From Opitutus sp. GAS368 (GTDB lineage Bacteria > Verrucomicrobiota > Verrucomicrobiia > Opitutales > Opitutaceae), in contig CAMDOO010000038.1 in the NCBI GenBank assembly GCA_945903545.1, forward strand, positions 1-32,312: DNA of 32,312 bases, read 5' to 3'. Under the pieces are notes generated by a model. That model was not told the origin of the DNA, ran no database searches, and saw nothing but the letters and a program-made list of their open reading frames with translations. This document shows positions 18,320 through 24,569 of this stretch, one piece after another. Each line of letters starts with the position of its first letter. Within the stretch, counting starts at the first letter, position 1. A program made the position numbers and the translations under genes.

Positions 18320-18332
18320 GTTGGGTTTGGTG

Positions 18333-18358
18333 GTAGGGGCACGTGTCCCACGTGCCCT
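18333..18358 (+). repeat. REP-like element, family D
   Basis: GTAG head followed by GGGCACGTG-TCC-CACGTGCCC, a perfect 9-bp stem with a 3-base loop. It lies 13 bases upstream of the mobA start. Confidence 0.75.
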
Positions 18359-18660
18359 AAGATGGATGGCGGCAAAGGGATATTCCCGCTCAGGCCGGCT
18401 GGGTCCGGCTTCGCCGAGGCAGGCAGCCGGTCTTATCCTAGCTTACTCCCCTCGGTTCGCAACCAGCCACTCGTCAGCACTTGGCCGCGGAGCCCGCCGC
18501 GGTCGGCGCCGCACTCGGCGGCGGCGACCTCAACCGTGGGGTGCCGGCCGGCCCGGCCGCCTTGGGGGCTGAAGAAATTACGACCGGGGGAAAGGCAGAG
18601 GCGTTCGACGCGATTCTATCGGCCCGATCCGCCAGATCGGAGCGCTCGGTCCGAATCATC
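18359..18660. other. gap without supported gene; GATC-type repeat at its right end
   Basis: Nothing coding is supported in 18359-18615: open frames here are short and of poor composition. At about 18617-18650 lies a low-complexity repeat (CCGATCCGCCAGATCGG) that runs into the next gene and encodes its last residues. Confidence 0.4.
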
Positions 18661-19722
18661 AACCCCAACGAAACTGCCGGTAGCTTGGTGGTAGAGGTCG
18701 GAGCGGAAGGTCTGGGCGGCGAGGCCGGGCGGAATGGTCACACCCGGCGGGAGCAGCTGGTGGCGGACGAGGCCCTCGATCAGCCACGTGGCCTTGGCGG
18801 GTGTGGGGTCGTTGGCGCCGTCGCGGTGGAACTGGACGAAAGCCGCGCCCTCGATGGTGCGGCCGCGGCCGTCCTCGAAGGGGCCGGCCAGGCTGGAGGC
18901 GATGACGCACTCGGGCACGTTGAGGTACTCGGGCCGGGCAAGGAGGTGGGCGAGCTCGAACCGGTAGGCTGGTTCGTCGCACAGGGCCGCGGCCTCGGCG
19001 AGCGCGGCCACGAGGGCGAGATGTTCCTCGGCCTGGCGCTCGGCGAAGTCGGCGCGTACCATCAGGACCTTTTCCGGATGCCCGGGGGAGAGGTCGAGGC
19101 TGGTGGCCGGGCACCAGCCCATCTGCTCGCGGACCGCGAGGGAGTTCCACGGGTCGCCGACGCAGTAGCCGTCGATCGTGTGGGCCACGAGGTTGCGGAA
19201 GAGCTGCGGGGGTGACACGACAACGATCCGCACATCCTTCTGCGGATTCACGCCGGCGCTGGCGAGCCAGTCGCAGAGCTGGATGTGCTGGGCGGAGTGG
19301 GCGAAAACGACGGCAAAGACATAGTCGCGCTCGCGGCGGGAGCGGACGATCTCGTCCCGCATGGTGGACGCGTCGCGCACGCCAAGGTCCCAGAGCTCGC
19401 TGGAGAGCGTGATGGCGTTCCCGCTCGTGTTCATCACGAAGCCCGTGACGCAGGGGGTGGCGGGGCAGCTCAGGCCCAGCGTCGTGCTGAGGACCATCGC
19501 GCCCAGGGCATGGGAGGCGTCGAGCTCGTGGTAGATGATCTTGTCGCGGATCGTGGCCCAGCCGACCTCGCGGCTGAGCACGGTGCGCAGACCGTGCCGC
19601 TGAAAGAACCCCATTTCCTGGGCGACGATCAGTGGGGCGGCGTCGTTGAGCGCGATGAAGCCGAGCCGGAGCGCGCGGGAGGCGGCAATCGGCTTTGAGG
19701 GACGGGTCTTCGGGCTTGGCAT
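18616..19722 (-). CDS. NrtA/CmpA/NasS-like ligand-binding protein without export signal
   Basis: 368 aa. It matches the nitrate/bicarbonate-binding family (NMT1-like periplasmic-binding fold): RLGFIALNDAAPLIVAQEMG, FFQRHGL, VGWATIRDKIIYHELDASHA, FVMNTSGNAITLS, the DGYCVGDPWNS motif and a late ALLARPEYLNVP-type segment. Transporter members carry a Tat or Sec signal; here the N-terminus is MPSPKTRPSKPIAASRALRL with neither, so a cytoplasmic NasS-type sensor is likelier. NasS partners NasT, which is not in the window; the divergent LysR gene may be its partner instead. The frame opens at a GTG (19743), but ATG 19722 is preferred. The C-terminal DDSDRALRSGGSGR is encoded by a repeat and is probably an addition. 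Confidence 0.85.
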   Translation of the reverse strand: MPSPKTRPSKPIAASRALRLGFIALNDAAPLIVAQEMGFFQRHGLRTVLSREVGWATIRDKIIYHELDASHALGAMVLSTTLGLSCPATPCVTGFVMNTSGNAITLSSELWDLGVRDASTMRDEIVRSRRERDYVFAVVFAHSAQHIQLCDWLASAGVNPQKDVRIVVVSPPQLFRNLVAHTIDGYCVGDPWNSLAVREQMGWCPATSLDLSPGHPEKVLMVRADFAERQAEEHLALVAALAEAAALCDEPAYRFELAHLLARPEYLNVPECVIASSLAGPFEDGRGRTIEGAAFVQFHRDGANDPTPAKATWLIEGLVRHQLLPPGVTIPPGLAAQTFRSDLYHQATGSFVGVDDSDRALRSGGSGR

Positions 19723-19790
19723 GTTTAGCGCTCTGTTAGCCACCCATGTGCCAGCCCGCGAAGCTGGCTCAATTAATGCTCTTCAAAGAA

Positions 19791-19807
19791 TTCATCATCG
19801 CGATGAA
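19791..19807. promoter_or_regulatory. candidate LysR-type operator
   Basis: TTCATCATCGCGATGAA is a dyad (TTCAT-N7-ATGAA) fitting the T-N11-A pattern of LysR-type boxes. It sits in the 97-base gap between the divergent NrtA-like and LysR genes, 12 bases before the LysR start, where autoregulation would be expected. A second small hairpin, GCCAGC/GCTGGC, is at 19750-19768. Confidence 0.4.
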
Positions 19808-19819
19808 AGCGTCTCATTC

Positions 19820-20752
19820 ATGAAATCAATTTTGGACAGCCGGCAGCTCCTGGCCTTCACCATGCTCGCCCGCCGGGGCAGCTTTACCTTGGCCGCGAAG
19901 GACTTGTTCCTGACCCAGTCGGCGGTGAGCCACGCCATCAAGGCCCTCGAGGAGGAGGTGGGCACGCGTTTGTTCGACCGGACCGGTAAGCGGGCGCGCC
20001 TGACCCAGTCGGGGGAGCAGTTCCTCCGGCACGCCGAGAAGATCCTCCATGAGATGGAATTGGCGCGGGCCGGCCTCGAGCACATGTCGAACTGGGGCCA
20101 CAGCCGGCTGCGCGTGGGCGCGAGCACGACGGCCTGCCAGCATATCCTGCCCACGGTGCTGCGGGAATTCCGCCAGAGCTTCCCGAAATGCGTCATCCGC
20201 ATCGAGCCCGGCGACCACCTGCACCAGCTGGAGCTGCTGCGGACCAACCAGATCGACCTCGCGATCATGCTCGAGCCCACGGCACAGACCGACCTGACGT
20301 TCCTGCCGCTGTTTTCCGATGAGCTATTCTTCGTGGTCGCACCGCTGCACCCGTGGGCGAAGGCCGGCCGGGTCTCCCGCGAGGGCATCGCGGGCGAGAC
20401 CCTGATCCTCTACAACAAGCACAGCTTCACCTTCCGGATGGTGCATGACTATTTTCGCGACGAAAAAATCCTCCTGACCAACGTCATCGAGCTCGGGAGC
20501 ATGGAAGCGATCAAGGAGCTCGTGAAAATCGGCCTCGGGGCCGGCGTGCTCGCGCCGTGGATCGCGCGGACCGAGCTGGAAAGCGGGTCGCTGGTCTCGC
20601 TGCCGCTGGGGCCGAAGAAGCTGTGCCGCCGCTGGGGCATCGCGCACCTGAAGGGCCGCCGCCTCGCCCTCGGCGAGGAAACGTTTGTGGGCCTGTGCGA
20701 GAGCGTGACGGCCATCCTCATGCCGCCGCCGGCCGCGGCGGTCTCGGCGTGA
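19820..20752 (+). CDS. LysR-family transcriptional regulator
   Basis: 310 aa. Winged helix-turn-helix at residues about 4-62: QLLAFTMLARRGSFTLAAKD, LFLTQSAVSHAIKALEEEVG, TRLFDRTGKRARLTQSGEQF. The effector domain spans about 90-300 with the usual LRVGASTTACQHILPTVLREF start and GLGAGVLAPWIAR. It should bind DNA as a tetramer and respond to a small molecule. Divergent transcription from the NrtA/NasS-like gene suggests that gene as a target, possibly together with mobA and nitrogen genes outside the window; that is inference from position. The open frame extends upstream, but ATG 19820 gives the standard LysR N-terminus. Confidence 0.93.
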   Translation: MKSILDSRQLLAFTMLARRGSFTLAAKDLFLTQSAVSHAIKALEEEVGTRLFDRTGKRARLTQSGEQFLRHAEKILHEMELARAGLEHMSNWGHSRLRVGASTTACQHILPTVLREFRQSFPKCVIRIEPGDHLHQLELLRTNQIDLAIMLEPTAQTDLTFLPLFSDELFFVVAPLHPWAKAGRVSREGIAGETLILYNKHSFTFRMVHDYFRDEKILLTNVIELGSMEAIKELVKIGLGAGVLAPWIARTELESGSLVSLPLGPKKLCRRWGIAHLKGRRLALGEETFVGLCESVTAILMPPPAAAVSA

Positions 20753-20767
20753 GCGGGCGAGAGGGCG

Positions 20768-20829
20768 GATTTCAGATTTCAAATTTCAGATCCGGGAATT
20801 CGGATCTGAAATCTGAAATTTGAAATCTG
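20768..20829. terminator. long hairpin of family F repeats between convergent genes
   Basis: Left arm TTTCAGATTTCAAATTTCAG + ATCCG, loop GGAATT, right arm CGGATCTGAAATCTGAAATT + TGAAATC: about 27 paired positions with two mismatches. It lies between LysR (plus) and the coiled-coil gene (minus), a position suited to a two-way terminator. The same unit recurs at 21212-21243 and 25656-25687. Confidence 0.65.
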
Positions 20830-20862
20830 CCCGGGGCCGGACCCGAACGGAATCCGACCGGC

Positions 20863-22338
20863 TCAGAACGCCGCGGCCACTTCCTGCTGCTGGCCGGGGT
20901 CGACCTGCTGTTCGCCGAGCGCGGTGCACTCGACCGCATCGTTCTTGTAGAGCTTGTACTTCACCGGGCCGGTGACGTCGGACGATTCCCAGCGCCATTT
21001 GCCGATCGAGACAAACTGCAGGGGCAGGCCCTTCTCCCAGCTCAGGCCGGGGCCGGCGCCGCGGATGAACAGGCGGTTGCCGATGCCGATGTAGGCGGTG
21101 ACAAGCAGGCGGGTGGCGCCGTCGGAACTGCGGGATTGCTCGATGGTCTTCGCCGGCTCGTCGGACTCGGCCGGAGGATTTTCCTCGGTTGCGGGAGCGG
21201 GGGCGGAATCGGAATTTGAAATCTCAGATTTGAGATCTGAAATGATTGCCGTCGCCCCGCTGCTGGCGACCGCGGGAGTCTCGGTGGGAGCAGGCTCCGG
21301 GGCGGGCATGACCACGGGAATCTCCAGGACCGGCTCGGCCGCGGTCTCGGCCCGCGGTTTGCGCGGTGCGCGCTTGCGGGCCGGCGCCGGGGCTTCCGAC
21401 TCGGGCGGGGCCGGAGGAACTTCGGCGGTGGGAGCGGGCTCCGGTGCAGGGGAGGAAACGGTGACGGTGGGCACCGGGGCGGCAGCAACGATCGGCTCGG
21501 GAGCGGGAGGCGAGGCCGCCTCGCCGGGAGCCGGCGTGGGCTCGGGGGCGCCGGATTCCGTTGGCACCGGCGGGGGAGTTTCGAGGCCCTCGGCCGGGGC
21601 CGAGGATTTGCGGGAGCGCTTGGGCTCGGGTTTTGCCGCGGGATTCTCCGCCGCTGCTTCCGGGGCGGCGGTGGCACCCGCGGGGGCCGGCGGGGCGAGG
21701 GCGGCGGCGCGGGCCGCCTGCAGCGCCTCGGTGATGCCGTTGAGGGTGACGGCGAGATCTCCGGTCGTGGCGCAGAGTTCCCGCGCGGCCGCGATTTCCT
21801 TTTGCAGGGCGGACTCGACCCGCAGGATCTCCGCGGCGGTCTTGGCCAGCTGCTGGGCCGCGACTTCCACGCGCTGTGTCTCGGCGGCGCGGAGGGCGGC
21901 GATCTCCTGGCGCAGCGCGGCGCGGTCGTCGTCGCGCGTGGCGGTGAGCTCCGCCTTCAGCGCCGCGACCTTTTCCTCGAGGCCCGGCCCGAGTTGGCTG
22001 GCGGCCTTGAGGTTGCGCTGCGCGAGCTCGGTGAGCTCATGGAGTCCGTTCGCGGCGATGCTGATCTGCTCGGCGGAGGCGGCGACGGTGCGCGAGATCG
22101 CGTCGAGGCCGCGCTGGCGCTCATCGAGGGCCTCGTCCTGCTTGCGCGCGTAGTCGGCGAGAAAGGGCACAGCGCCGAGGATCGCGGCGGCAACCACGCA
22201 CACGACGATCCACACGAGTGGCTGGCCAACAAAGGGGTTTCGGTTTTGGTCGGCGATGAGCCAGGCGGTGCCGAGCAGGAGCGCGTCACCGAGGAGGAAG
22301 GGCCATTTCGCGAGTTTGGGCGTTTCAGCAGGAAGCAT
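20863..22338 (-). CDS. membrane-anchored coiled-coil protein with Pro/Ala-rich linker and C-terminal beta domain
   Basis: 491 aa. Two membrane helices at residues about 12-28 and 38-58 (WPFLLGDALLLGTAWLI; WIVVCVVAAAILGAVPFL). Residues about 60-200 are predicted coiled coil, with many Ala/Glu/Leu heptads. Residues about 215-400 are a low-complexity Pro/Ala/Glu linker with a basic patch (PARKRAPRKPRA). The last ~85 residues form a compact domain (LLVTAYIGIGNRLFIRGAGP, FVSIGKWRWESSD, VKYKLYKNDAVE) that looks like a beta sandwich, vaguely recalling starch-binding modules; I cannot name it. Within the linker, ISDLKSEISNSDS is encoded by an inserted family F repeat. ATG 22338 is used. It overlaps the end of the 80-aa gene upstream by 14 bases. 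Function unknown. Confidence 0.85.
   Translation of the reverse strand: MLPAETPKLAKWPFLLGDALLLGTAWLIADQNRNPFVGQPLVWIVVCVVAAAILGAVPFLADYARKQDEALDERQRGLDAISRTVAASAEQISIAANGLHELTELAQRNLKAASQLGPGLEEKVAALKAELTATRDDDRAALRQEIAALRAAETQRVEVAAQQLAKTAAEILRVESALQKEIAAARELCATTGDLAVTLNGITEALQAARAAALAPPAPAGATAAPEAAAENPAAKPEPKRSRKSSAPAEGLETPPPVPTESGAPEPTPAPGEAASPPAPEPIVAAAPVPTVTVSSPAPEPAPTAEVPPAPPESEAPAPARKRAPRKPRAETAAEPVLEIPVVMPAPEPAPTETPAVASSGATAIISDLKSEISNSDSAPAPATEENPPAESDEPAKTIEQSRSSDGATRLLVTAYIGIGNRLFIRGAGPGLSWEKGLPLQFVSIGKWRWESSDVTGPVKYKLYKNDAVECTALGEQQVDPGQQQEVAAAF
21212..21243. repeat. family F repeat inside the coiled-coil gene
   Basis: AATTTGAAATCTCAGATTTG followed by AGATCTGAAAT: same unit as the hairpin at 20768-20829. 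It is AT-rich inside a very GC-rich linker and is read in frame as ISDLKSEISNSD. Confidence 0.75.
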
Positions 22339-22567
22339 GGGGAGGCGCCGTCGTGGCGGGGAGTTTCTGCGGGCCGCCGCGGGAAAATTCAATCATGGAG
22401 TGCGCGCGGAGCTCGATGTCCCGGGCGGCGGCGAGCTTCTTTTCGTCATCGGCGGCCTGCTTGGCGGCGGCGATGCGGGCCTCGTAGCCGCTGTCGAACC
22501 GGTGGTAAAACGCCCTAAAGGTCTTGCCGCACGCGAGCGTCACGAGGAAGTAGATCTTGTTTTTCAA
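22325..22567 (-). CDS. 80-aa hypothetical protein
   Basis: Begins MKNKIYFLVTLACGKTF from a TTG at 22567 and continues as a charged helix (ARIAAAKQAADDEKKLAAAR, DIELRAHSM). No family recognised. Its 3' end overlaps the ATG of the coiled-coil gene by 14 bases, which supports a shared operon. The TTG also overlaps the stop of a 50-aa open frame upstream in the pattern TTGA, suggesting coupled translation. No ATG is available in a sensible place, so the start is uncertain. Confidence 0.55.
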   Translation of the reverse strand: MKNKIYFLVTLACGKTFRAFYHRFDSGYEARIAAAKQAADDEKKLAAARDIELRAHSMIEFSRGGPQKLPATTAPPHASC

Positions 22568-22716
22568 AGGGAATTTCGGCGGGGATTCTCGGGCAGCTTG
22601 CGGGCGGCGATCATCTCCTCGAGGCGAGGCACCTGGAGACGGAAACCGTCGAGGTGGTCATCCAGGGCAAGGGTCTCTGGCGCGGCAATGTGTCCACCTA
22701 CACGCTGATCCGCCAT
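22564..22716 (-). CDS. possible 50-aa ORF upstream of the 80-aa gene
   Basis: From ATG 22716. The C-terminal 36 residues look protein-like (ETLALDDHLDGFRLQVPRLE, then EMIAARKLPENPRRNS) with GC-rich third positions, and the stop overlaps the next start (TTGA). The first dozen codons are less convincing. It is antisense to the plus-strand ORF at 22654-22869, so at most one of them may be real in the overlap. Confidence 0.3.
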   Translation of the reverse strand: MADQRVGGHIAAPETLALDDHLDGFRLQVPRLEEMIAARKLPENPRRNSL

Positions 22717-22869
22717 CCGCAGGTGAAGCGCTGCTATGCCTGGGGCAACCGGACCCCGGAAGGCGGCTGGGATGTGGTCACGGTGCTGGAGATTCCGCCG
22801 GTGGCCTCGGCCGAGACCGCGGTGCGCGCGGCGATCCTGAACCGCGCCAGTCCCGGGAAGTCGAGCTAG
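22654..22869 (+). CDS. 71-aa hypothetical protein, start unclear
   Basis: From GTG 22654 it reads MVIQGKGLWRGNVSTYTLIR, then HPQVKRCYAWGNRTPEGGWD, then VVTVLEIPPVASAETAVRAA, ending PGKSS. Third-position GC is very high, as in the neighbouring genes. The same frame stays open upstream to 22519 (in-frame TAA at 22516) with protein-like residues LETETVEV before the GTG, but no ATG, GTG or TTG is present there, so the true start is unclear. No family recognised. It is divergent from the 80-aa gene. Confidence 0.5.
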   Translation: MVIQGKGLWRGNVSTYTLIRHPQVKRCYAWGNRTPEGGWDVVTVLEIPPVASAETAVRAAILNRASPGKSS

Positions 22870-22882
22870 GTCGGTTGCAAGA

Positions 22883-22974
22883 ATACTGTAGCCGGGGTCG
22901 TTGACCCCGGTGCTTGTGGATCACGGCTGAAGAACGACGGACCGGGGTCAACGACCCCGGCTACAGAAATACTA
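22883..22974. repeat. inverted pair of REP-like elements, family A
   Basis: 22888-22910 (GTAGCCGGGGTCGTTGACCC...) and 22942-22964 (mirror, ending CCCCGGCTAC), with flanks AATACT/AGAAATACT. Same head-out arrangement as 4414-4506. Confidence 0.85.
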
Positions 22975-23024
22975 AAACCACTCTAGCTCGCGGCGTCCCG
23001 GGCGAAGGCCCGCCGCGCCGCCCG

Positions 23025-23654
23025 TCAGATCGCGCCGAGCGAGAGCAGGTACCCGCGGATGAATTCCTCGGACGTCACGCTGCCGTTCTGGTCGGCGTCG
23101 GCGAGCCGCCACTGGGAGACTCCCATGTAGGGGACTTCCTCCTGCGTCAGTTTGCCGTCATGATTCGGGTCGAGCTGGGTGAAGGACTGCGCGAGCGCCT
23201 CCTTGAGTTCGGAAACCTCGACCCGGCCGTTGCGGTTGGCGTCGGTCCAGCCATACTGGCCGAGCACCACCAGCAGTTCGAATTCGAAATAGGTGAGGGC
23301 GTCGTCGCGGTCCATGTCCGACGCTTTGAAGATGGCGCGGCGCACCTGCATGAACTCCGTCACGCTCAGCTTGGCGTCCCGGTTCTCATCGGCCGTGACC
23401 AGCGTGTCGCGGGAAATCGCGCCCGACCCGAGCTCGGCGGTCTCGAGGAAGTTGTCCTGGTTCCGGTCGGCGCCCTGGAACAGCGCAAAGGAGGCAACCT
23501 CCCATTCCTCGGCGGTGATACTACGCGGGCTGGCGGCCGTGGCGAGGGCGGCGAAATCACGCCGGATATCGGCCGAGGGAGGTGGCGTGGCGCGGGTGAC
23601 GGCCGGGCAGGAGAACGCCAGCAACCCGAGAAGGATGCTGGCGTGCGATTTCAT
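23025..23654 (-). CDS. exported six-EF-hand calcium-binding protein
   Basis: 209 aa. Signal peptide about 1-22 (SILLGLLAFSCPAVTRAT). Six EF-hand-type loops follow in order: DRNQDNFLETAE, DENRDAKLSVTE, DMDRDDALTYFE, DANRNGRVEVSE, DPNHDGKLTQEE, DADQNGSVTSEE. Each keeps acidic or Asn residues at positions 1, 3 and 5 and Glu at 12, so calcium binding is expected. Probable location is the periplasm or outside. It is followed upstream on the same strand by a small lipoprotein gene (23677-23961) only 22 bases away, likely an operon. The partner is unknown. Confidence 0.92.
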   Translation of the reverse strand: MKSHASILLGLLAFSCPAVTRATPPPSADIRRDFAALATAASPRSITAEEWEVASFALFQGADRNQDNFLETAELGSGAISRDTLVTADENRDAKLSVTEFMQVRRAIFKASDMDRDDALTYFEFELLVVLGQYGWTDANRNGRVEVSELKEALAQSFTQLDPNHDGKLTQEEVPYMGVSQWRLADADQNGSVTSEEFIRGYLLSLGAI

Positions 23655-23676
23655 GGCGGAGGTTTAAAACCCCGGC

Positions 23677-23961
23677 TTACGAGCGCTGGGACAGCTGCCA
23701 GATCACGTAGGCGCGCATGTCGGCTTGGGCCTGGGTACCGGCGACGGGGGCGGCCGACTTGCGGCTGTCGAGGAAGGAGCTAATGGCTTCCCGGCCGACC
23801 AGACCGCCGAGCATGTCGGTCTTGACCGAAGTGACGGCGGAGGTCGGGAGGGAAGCTCGCGCGCTCACCGTGGAGACCGACGCGCTCTGGCAGGCGCCGA
23901 GGAAGGAGGCGGCGAGGGCGATCAGGGTGACCGGAAGGAGGCGGGCGACGTTGTTTTTCAT
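23677..23961 (-). CDS. small lipoprotein (hypothetical)
   Basis: 94 aa from ATG 23961. Lipoprotein signal: MKNNVARLLPVTLIALAASF then LGAC with the lipid-attached Cys at residue 24. The mature part is short and Ser/Ala-rich (VSTVSARASLPTSAVTSVK) and ends MRAYVIWQLSQRS. No family recognised. Just upstream of, and probably cotranscribed with, the EF-hand gene. The upstream extension of the frame lacks coding character. Confidence 0.8.
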   Translation of the reverse strand: MKNNVARLLPVTLIALAASFLGACQSASVSTVSARASLPTSAVTSVKTDMLGGLVGREAISSFLDSRKSAAPVAGTQAQADMRAYVIWQLSQRS

Positions 23962-24049
23962 GGGCCGACTATACCTGACGGCCGCGCCGTTTATCATCGG
24001 TACATCTACCTTGGGTATGGGCACCTCTACCCATGTCCCCGGTGCCGCG

Positions 24050-24196
24050 TCAGAACCGGCGTTGGAAGAAAGCCATGCCAATCAATGAGATAAGCATTCC
24101 GACGCGCAGCGCTCCCTCAAAGGTTAGAATGACGAGCACCCACTTCAGGCGGCAACCGCGTCGCAGGCTGTAGCCGAGGGTTGAAATCAGGATCAT
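24050..24196 (-). CDS. possible 48-aa membrane ORF
   Basis: From ATG 24196: MILISTLGYSLRRGCRLKWV, LVILTFEGALRVGM, LISLIGMAFFQRRF. It has hydrophobic stretches and positive ends, as in a small membrane protein. Codon use is not strongly gene-like and no family is known, so this is only a candidate. It lies upstream of the lipoprotein gene on the same strand. Confidence 0.25.
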   Translation of the reverse strand: MILISTLGYSLRRGCRLKWVLVILTFEGALRVGMLISLIGMAFFQRRF

Positions 24197-24469
24197 CGCG
24201 AAGGCCTGCATCCGGCCGAGCGGTTGGCGCTCGGCGCGCCCGACCGCATCACCACCCGCAAGGACAGCGACGGAACGAGCGAGATCTGGACTTATGGCGA
24301 CCGCTCGCCGCGCCTCTCCTGGGGTTTCGGGATTGGCTCCGGGAGTCGGAATTCATCCGTCGGGGTCGGCGTTTCCACCACGAGCCGCGGCCGCGACACG
24401 GCGTCGCGGGTCGTCTTTGATCAAACCGGCAAGGTCAGCTCGATCGAGACGGCCGGCACGGGCCGCTGA
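24185..24469 (+). pseudogene. BamE/SmpA-like fragment lacking a clear start
   Basis: The frame opens after a TGA at 24182-24184 and reads NQDHREGLHPAERLALGAPD, RITTRKDSDGTSEIWTYGDR, then a Gly/Ser-rich stretch and VVFDQTGKVSSIETAGTGR. The pattern G-x8-LGxPD-...-EIWTYG-...-F-x3-GKV resembles the small outer-membrane-assembly/SmpA-type lipoprotein domain. The N-terminal signal and lipobox expected of that family are missing, and the only start is a TTG at 24224 inside the domain. Probably a 5'-truncated remnant; a short functional protein from the TTG cannot be excluded. Confidence 0.45.
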
Positions 24470-24475
24470 TCCCAA

Positions 24476-24543
24476 GTAGGAGCCTGCTTGCAGGCGAGGA
24501 TTGGTGCCGCCGAGTCGATCATCGCCTGCAAGCAGGCTCCTAC
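24476..24543. repeat. inverted pair of REP-like elements, family B
   Basis: 24476-24497 (GTAGGAGCCTGCTTGCAGGC...) and 24522-24543 (exact mirror, ending GGCTCCTAC). GTAG head, CCTGC/GCAGG stem. Related by its head to the outer pair at 9278-9431. Confidence 0.85.
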
Positions 24544-24569
24544 AAGGGAGCTGGTCGGGGCAGCTCCGC

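Noticed and set aside
18359-18615. Possible molybdenum-cofactor riboswitch upstream of mobA
   Set aside because: I see only a REP hairpin and GC-rich low-complexity sequence; no conserved riboswitch core could be recognised by eye.
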